Part shown: positions 4,964-9,624 of the stretch, one piece after another | Numbering within the stretch: the first letter of the stretch is position 1 | Layout of the letters: every line of letters starts with the position of its first letter | Origin: Candidatus Zixiibacteriota bacterium | GTDB taxonomy: Bacteria; Zixibacteria; MSB-5A5; JAABVY01; JAHJOQ01 | NCBI GenBank assembly: GCA_024275215.1 | Contig: JAJRZO010000073.1 | Location: 1-9,624, forward strand | Length of the DNA stretch: 9,624 nt | Direction of reading: 5' to 3' | The notes under the pieces: model-generated | The model's database searches: none | What the model was told of the DNA's origin: nothing | The model's input: the letters and a program-made list of their open reading frames with translations, nothing else | Program-made: the position numbers and the translations under genes

Positions 4964-5887
4964 ATGGGTTCTTCAACAAATTCAAAGAAACACATACTGA
5001 TCACCGGTGCAAGCGGACTTCTCGGCAGAAGGCTCGTACCGGTGTTTACCAATGACTACAATGTCACCGCAGTCGTATTTCAAAATGATCTGCAAGAGTC
5101 GGCAGATGAGGACATCCGCCGGGCACGGGAAAAAAAATGCGACCTGACTGATGCTCGGCAGGTTGAACAATTGCTCGCTGAAACTGACCCATCAATAATC
5201 ATCAACTGCGCAGCAACCACTGATGTCGATGGCTGCGAATCCGATCCGGAGATGGCATACAAGCTCAACTGCGGCATTGTCGAAAACCTGCTGAATGCTG
5301 CAGACAACCGTGAACTATACTTCGTGCAGATTTCGACAGATTATATTTTCAGCGGGGGGGAGGGTCAATATGCTGAAGACACAACCCCGAATCCGCTGAA
5401 TGTCTATGGCCGAACCAAATTGCAGGGGGAAGAGGTTGTTGTCGGATCGGGTGTCGATGCGCTGATAATCAGAACTTGCGCACTGTATGACTGCGGCCAT
5501 GCCGGCAAGACCAATCTGTTTTCATCGACCTATGATCGTCTGAAACATGGTGAAATCGTCCGCGTCGCCTCTGATCTCTATTGCAACCCGATGTGGACTG
5601 TAAACCTTGCCGACAGTATAAAGGAAGCTGTTTCATTGCATCTTAACGGTGTTATCAATATCGCAGGACCGGAGTATATTTCGAGATACGATTTTTCCTC
5701 TGCGGTCGCCCGTCATTTCGGATTCCCTGATTATCTTGTCGAGGCTATCAAACTCTCGGAACTGGCTCGTGCTGCGAACCGTCCTCTCAAAGCCGGTCTC
5801 GATATTTCACTGGCTCTCAGGACACTCAGCACCAGGCAGCTTACTCTGACAGAAGCCTTTACCCGCATCGAATCAGAATTGGTTTAA
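4964..5887 (+). CDS. rmlD: dTDP-4-dehydrorhamnose reductase
   Basis: This is the last enzyme of dTDP-L-rhamnose synthesis, reducing the C4 keto group with NAD(P)H. The 307-residue protein is an RmlD-type short-chain dehydrogenase. It has the Rossmann motif GASGLLG (residues 15-21), INCAATTDVDGCESDPEMAYKLN (typical of RmlD, where the family reads N-A-A-Y-T-x-V-D), STDYIFSG with Ser124-Thr125-Asp126-Tyr127, and YGRTKLQGE with the catalytic Tyr148 and Lys152. The C-terminal part contains GVINIAGPEYISRYDF, matching the family's G-x-x-x-G-x-x-S-x-x-E/D-F-type region. The ATG at 4964 has no strong ribosome-binding site. The gene completes the pathway but sits 504 bases from rmlB, behind the repeat arrays; no convincing own promoter is seen. 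Confidence 0.92.
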   Translation: MGSSTNSKKHILITGASGLLGRRLVPVFTNDYNVTAVVFQNDLQESADEDIRRAREKKCDLTDARQVEQLLAETDPSIIINCAATTDVDGCESDPEMAYKLNCGIVENLLNAADNRELYFVQISTDYIFSGGEGQYAEDTTPNPLNVYGRTKLQGEEVVVGSGVDALIIRTCALYDCGHAGKTNLFSSTYDRLKHGEIVRVASDLYCNPMWTVNLADSIKEAVSLHLNGVINIAGPEYISRYDFSSAVARHFGFPDYLVEAIKLSELARAANRPLKAGLDISLALRTLSTRQLTLTEAFTRIESELV

Positions 5888-6066
5888 GAAAAAAGTTCCA
5901 ATCCGATCCGCAGTTCTTTCCACAGGGAACATGCCTCCCGCAGAGACGACATCCCGTTATCCATTCTCTAACAACAAGTTGCATAGTATCCGGCAATCGG
6001 CACGTTGTTTGTACTGTTTCAGATCGAGACAGCATCTTTCTAAATAGGAGTTAGGAAGAGGTGAAA

Positions 6067-8421
6067 ATGAAATTTTCGATTATTCGTGCCACAGGACTTG
6101 CGATACTTCTCTGCTCACATCTGACTGCACTGGGAGCATCAAAAGATGATGCCCGCCGCATTGCGGAAGAGTATATCAAGTCCAAACCATCTGTAACCAG
6201 CGACGAATCTGACACTTACAAGTCCCCTGATATATACGGGGATACACTTTCAGCTATTCATCAAAACAACCGAAATCCATCTGCAATCACTTCACAGAAA
6301 TTCAATGCCAGCGATTCTGTCGGCATCGATGGCATTTATGTTCAGGATCGACAATCGAGTGATACGCTCAGGATTTTCGGTTACGACATGTTCACCGATC
6401 GGACGACAGGATTCACACCATCCAATATAGCAGCGGTACCGCCAGACTATATAATCGGTCCCGGCGACAATATTATTGTCAACATGTGGGGACGGGTGGA
6501 CAAAGAAATGAATCTGACAGTTAATCGCGAGGGGAAAGTATTCATTCCCAAAGTTGGCGATGTCGTCTGCTACGGTCTGACTCTTGATGGTCTCGAATCC
6601 AGACTCAAAAAAAGATTTTCAGACATTTATAGTGAATTCAACCTGAGTGTAACACTCGGCAGGATTCGCTCGATCAGCGTTTATGTCTACGGCGAAGTGA
6701 AACAACCCGGCCGTTATACACTCAGTTCGCTTTCGACCCTTTTCAATGGCCTTTACTCAGCCAGCGGCCCCAATGCTCGCGGAAGCATGCGGAAAATTCG
6801 TCTTCTCAGAGGCGGTAAGACAATCGAGACAGTTGATCTGTACAGATTCCTGCTGTTCGGTGATTCTTCTGGAGATATCAAGCTCGAATCTGAGGATGTG
6901 ATCTTTGTCCCGCTTGCGGGCGATCTTGTCAAAGTATATGGCGAAGTGCGCAGACCGGCGATCTACGAGCTTCTTGGCGGAGAGACAATAAGCGATGTTA
7001 TCGCTCTCGCGGGAGGGATGACTCCGGGTGCGTTCTCAAGCAAAGTTGCTATCGACAGAATCGGTGAGAACGATGACAGAATTGCGTTCGATGTCGATCT
7101 CAGCGATTCATCAAATGCCGACAACCAGTTCACTATGCGTGGCGGCGATGTTGTCACGATTCACCCGAAAGACAATCTCCGCGTAAATGTAGTCTGGCTC
7201 GATGGTCATGTCAAACATCCCGGAGCATTTCAGATCGAGACGCATCCTGTCGTTTCCGACTTGTTATCAAACGGAGACCAGCTCTACGAAGATGCGTACA
7301 TGGAACGTGCCGACCTGATACGCACCCATCCCGATGGGAAAAAAGAAATTATCCCGATAAATCTCACAAAGGCGATCAGCGGCGATGATTCAGAGCAAAT
7401 CACGCTTCAACCAAAGGACAGCCTGATCGTATATGCCACATCCGATGTCACTCATGACAAGTATGTCTGGATCAAGGGCGAAGTTGCCCGTCCCGGCAAG
7501 TACCGCCTGTATGAAAACATGAGGCTGTCGGATTTGATTTTCAAAGCCGGCAATCTCAACCGGAATGCGTACCTCTATTCAGCCGAAATCGCCCGAATGA
7601 CAGAACAGGGTGAGACGGAGCTTTTTCAAATCAGTCTGGATAAGCTCATTGGCGATGATGATCAGACATATAACATTGAGCTGGCAGAGGATGACCAAGT
7701 GTTCATCAGAAAAATGCCTGCCTGGGATGAAAATCGTATCGTAACGATTCAGGGTGAAGTTCGCTTTCCGGGAGAGTATGTCCTCTCTCATGATGGCGAG
7801 ACGCTCTACCAGTTGATTAAGAGAGCGGGCGGGCTGACAAAACGGGCATTCCCTGCAGGAGCGGTTTTCACTCGCGCTCAGATAGCCGATGACCTTCGAC
7901 GACAGAACATCTCTGACATTATCTCAGAATCCGCTCCTCTCAAGGAAGATTCACTTGGCAATGTTCGTCGGGAGCTTGCTTTCGATGTCAATACTGAGAA
8001 GATGAACAGGATCGTAATCGATCTCGACCTGATTCTAAAAGGTAACGGCAAGAGCAAGTATCTGCCGCTTCGTCCGGGTGATCGAATCTTCATTCCGAGG
8101 ATGCCGTCAGGTGTTCAGGTAATGGGCGCCATTGCATCGAGCGGAACGATTCAGTACGAAGCGAACATGAAGCCATCTTACTACATCGAGAGGGCTGGTG
8201 GATTACTCCGAAATTCCGATAAGAATGGTATAAGAGTCGTCAAAGCTGACGGCAGAGTGCTCAGTTGGAAAAAGGCACGCGGCAGGGTAACCGAGCTTGG
8301 CGATGCCATTGTCGTTCCGACGCAAATCAAAAAGCAGCGGGACTGGTGGAAGATTCTCTCCAGCACAGCGACAATCATCGGAGGCCTTGCCACATCAGTT
8401 TATATCGTGGACAAACTGTAA
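6067..8421 (+). CDS. Multi-SLBB polysaccharide export protein (Wza-like)
   Basis: The 784-residue exported protein has a signal-like N-terminus (MKFSIIRATGLAILLC...LGA) without a clear lipobox. A poly-export domain starts near residue 125 (PPDYIIGPGDNIIVNMWG). Six SLBB domains follow, beginning near residues 205 (VYGEVKQPG), 290 (VYGEVRRPA), 379 (LDGHVKHPG), 469 (IKGEVARPG), 561 (IQGEVRFPG) and 685 (VMGAIASSG). The C-terminus has one hydrophobic segment at about 763-781 and ends YIVDKL. Proteins of this kind form the periplasmic and outer-membrane conduit for capsule or exopolysaccharide. Wza itself has fewer SLBB domains and is about 380 residues. I prefer the ATG at 6067, five bases after AGGAAGAGG; the GTG at 6061 would add two residues. 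The 173-base gap upstream shows no sure promoter. Confidence 0.9.
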   Translation: MKFSIIRATGLAILLCSHLTALGASKDDARRIAEEYIKSKPSVTSDESDTYKSPDIYGDTLSAIHQNNRNPSAITSQKFNASDSVGIDGIYVQDRQSSDTLRIFGYDMFTDRTTGFTPSNIAAVPPDYIIGPGDNIIVNMWGRVDKEMNLTVNREGKVFIPKVGDVVCYGLTLDGLESRLKKRFSDIYSEFNLSVTLGRIRSISVYVYGEVKQPGRYTLSSLSTLFNGLYSASGPNARGSMRKIRLLRGGKTIETVDLYRFLLFGDSSGDIKLESEDVIFVPLAGDLVKVYGEVRRPAIYELLGGETISDVIALAGGMTPGAFSSKVAIDRIGENDDRIAFDVDLSDSSNADNQFTMRGGDVVTIHPKDNLRVNVVWLDGHVKHPGAFQIETHPVVSDLLSNGDQLYEDAYMERADLIRTHPDGKKEIIPINLTKAISGDDSEQITLQPKDSLIVYATSDVTHDKYVWIKGEVARPGKYRLYENMRLSDLIFKAGNLNRNAYLYSAEIARMTEQGETELFQISLDKLIGDDDQTYNIELAEDDQVFIRKMPAWDENRIVTIQGEVRFPGEYVLSHDGETLYQLIKRAGGLTKRAFPAGAVFTRAQIADDLRRQNISDIISESAPLKEDSLGNVRRELAFDVNTEKMNRIVIDLDLILKGNGKSKYLPLRPGDRIFIPRMPSGVQVMGAIASSGTIQYEANMKPSYYIERAGGLLRNSDKNGIRVVKADGRVLSWKKARGRVTELGDAIVVPTQIKKQRDWWKILSSTATIIGGLATSVYIVDKL

Positions 8422-8457
8422 CAGAGCCGTCAGGGTCAAAGGGATCCTGGCCTGCAG

Positions 8458-8462
8458 AAAGG
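8458..8462 (+). promoter_or_regulatory. Ribosome-binding site deciding the wecB GTG start
   Basis: AAAGG ends five bases before GTG at 8468. No alternative start lies closer to the conserved GTRPNFMKLAPL motif, and this GTG gives the usual eight-residue lead into it. The 46-base gap to the preceding stop holds no other feature. Confidence 0.6.
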
Positions 8463-8467
8463 CAAAT

Positions 8468-9624
8468 GTGAAAACAATACTATTAGTTGCAGGTACGCGT
8501 CCCAATTTCATGAAGCTCGCGCCACTCCACGAGGCTCTCACGAAACGCAAGGAATCATATCGACCGATAGTTGTGCATACCGGACAACATTACGATGACA
8601 GGATGTCCGATGTATTTTTCCGGCAGCTCGGTCTCCCCGAACCGGATATCAATCTCGGTGTCGGTTCGGGAACGCATGGTCATCAGACCGGCAAAGTCAT
8701 GATCGCTGTCGAGGAAGTCATGCTTGATCTCAAGCCCGATATGGTCGTCGTATTCGGAGATGTCAACTCTACCCTCGCTGCTGCAATTGCTGCGGCAAAG
8801 CTTGAGATTCCGGTTGCGCATGTCGAGGCTGGTCTCAGATCAAACGACTGGTCGATGCCTGAGGAGATAAACCGAATCGTAGCGGACAGGGTCAGCACTC
8901 TGCATTTCACGACATGCGAGGATGCGAATCTGAATCTTGTCCGTGAAGGAGTTTTCGAGGATTCGATCCATTTCGTCGGAAATATCATGATCGATTCGTT
9001 AAGCAAATTTCTGCCGATGGCTGAAAAGATGACAGTCGCGGAAGACATGAATCTGAGTGATTACATTCTCGTCACGATGCACCGTCCCGGAAATGTGGAT
9101 GACCGCGAGCATCTCAGGAAGATCATCGAGATTCTTTCGGGGCTTGCGGAACTTGCACCTGTGGTATTTCCGATCCATCCGCGGACGCGGAAGAATATCC
9201 TCGAATTCGAACTTTCAATCGGCGGGGATTCGGTACTCGGCAACAAGAACCTTCATCTTGTCGAACCGCTCGGCTATCTCGAATTCCTGAAACTCGAAAA
9301 GAACGCATCGGTCGTTGTGACCGATTCCGGAGGCGTACAGGAAGAGACAACATTTCTCGGAGTACCATGTCTGACAGTACGACCCAATACGGAAAGACCT
9401 GTAACGATCACAAATGGAACGAATACACTGGTCGGACTCGATCCCGACAGAGTGATTGAACTCGCGGGTGAGTATCTCAATGGCCGTTCCGCAGGTAGTG
9501 ATCGGCCTGTTCTCTGGGATGGATCAACCGCGCCTCGAATTCTCGATGCGATGGACAAGTTTTTCAGCATTGATTACGCAGAAACGGAAGAATCCGGCAA
9601 CATGACAGAAATGAAACAGCGGGT
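8468..9624 (+). CDS. wecB: UDP-N-acetylglucosamine 2-epimerase (non-hydrolysing), 3'-truncated by window
   Basis: The frame is open from GTG at 8468 to the window end (385 codons), so the stop lies just outside; family members are usually 360-390 residues and nearly all of the gene is here. The enzyme interconverts UDP-GlcNAc and UDP-ManNAc in the cytoplasm, supplying ManNAc or ManNAcA for surface polymers. Visible motifs in order are GTRPNFMKLAPL, TGQHYDDRMSDVFF, GDVNSTLAA (Asp of the GDTTT-type motif), HVEAGLRS, PEEINRIVADR, TMHRPGNVDD (catalytic-region His), PIHPRTRK, PLGYLEFLKL and TDSGGVQEETTFLGVPCLTVRPNTERP. The Asp, two Glu and His important in WecB/MnaA are all present. It is 46 bases downstream of the exporter and probably co-transcribed. 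The closing EESGNMTEMKQR segment looks like a variable tail. A relative acting on another UDP-sugar is possible. Confidence 0.93.
   Translation, partial: MKTILLVAGTRPNFMKLAPLHEALTKRKESYRPIVVHTGQHYDDRMSDVFFRQLGLPEPDINLGVGSGTHGHQTGKVMIAVEEVMLDLKPDMVVVFGDVNSTLAAAIAAAKLEIPVAHVEAGLRSNDWSMPEEINRIVADRVSTLHFTTCEDANLNLVREGVFEDSIHFVGNIMIDSLSKFLPMAEKMTVAEDMNLSDYILVTMHRPGNVDDREHLRKIIEILSGLAELAPVVFPIHPRTRKNILEFELSIGGDSVLGNKNLHLVEPLGYLEFLKLEKNASVVVTDSGGVQEETTFLGVPCLTVRPNTERPVTITNGTNTLVGLDPDRVIELAGEYLNGRSAGSDRPVLWDGSTAPRILDAMDKFFSIDYAETEESGNMTEMKQR

Noticed and set aside
5888..6060. Terminator or promoter in the gap before the exporter
   Set aside because: GTTCC...GGGAAC and AACAAC...GTTGTT pairs have short arms and large loops, there is no T-tract, and no -35/-10 pair is convincing.

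Overview
The window is a stretch of bacterial chromosome from a cell-surface polysaccharide locus. A periplasm-to-surface exporter with SLBB domains, dTDP-L-rhamnose synthesis genes and a UDP-GlcNAc 2-epimerase point to a Gram-negative (two-membrane) organism that makes an O-antigen, capsule or exopolysaccharide. Base composition is medium GC. Intergenic regions carry short hairpin repeats of the CGTCATTCC...GGAATCC type. The lineage cannot be fixed from this sequence; a deltaproteobacterial or FCB-group/candidate-phylum genome is a guess.

Layout: positions 1-533 are non-coding and rich in repeats: two hairpin repeat copies, one degenerate copy of a second repeat family, and a 17-bp inverted-repeat pair at 330/506 that may bound a mobile-element remnant. 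Positions 534-1232 (minus) encode a glycerophosphodiester phosphodiesterase. Positions 1288-1367 hold a duplicated copy of the promoter and first codons of rmlA. An AT-rich insert follows, carrying a HicB/HicA-type toxin-antitoxin pair (1575-2160). After a second copy of the duplicated segment, the intact rmlA, rmlC and rmlB genes run as a tight operon (2243-4459). Positions 4460-4963 hold two tandem copies of one repeat family, three perfectly phased 84-bp copies of the hairpin family, and a perfect 9-bp hairpin. rmlD (4964-5887), a six-SLBB-domain polysaccharide export protein (6067-8421) and a wecB-type epimerase cut by the window end (8468-9624) complete the plus strand.

Function: RmlA, RmlB, RmlC and RmlD together convert glucose-1-phosphate and dTTP into dTDP-L-rhamnose. 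The epimerase makes UDP-ManNAc from UDP-GlcNAc. Both are sugar donors for glycosyltransferases presumably encoded outside the window, and the SLBB protein would carry the finished polymer outward.

The most interesting signal is structural. The rmlA 5' end is present twice (1312-1361 and 2223-2272, 47 of 50 bases identical), flanking the hicBA segment. This suggests that a toxin-antitoxin cassette inserted at the start of the rhamnose operon and rebuilt or kept a working copy of its promoter and start codon. I found no clear evidence of a wholly new system.
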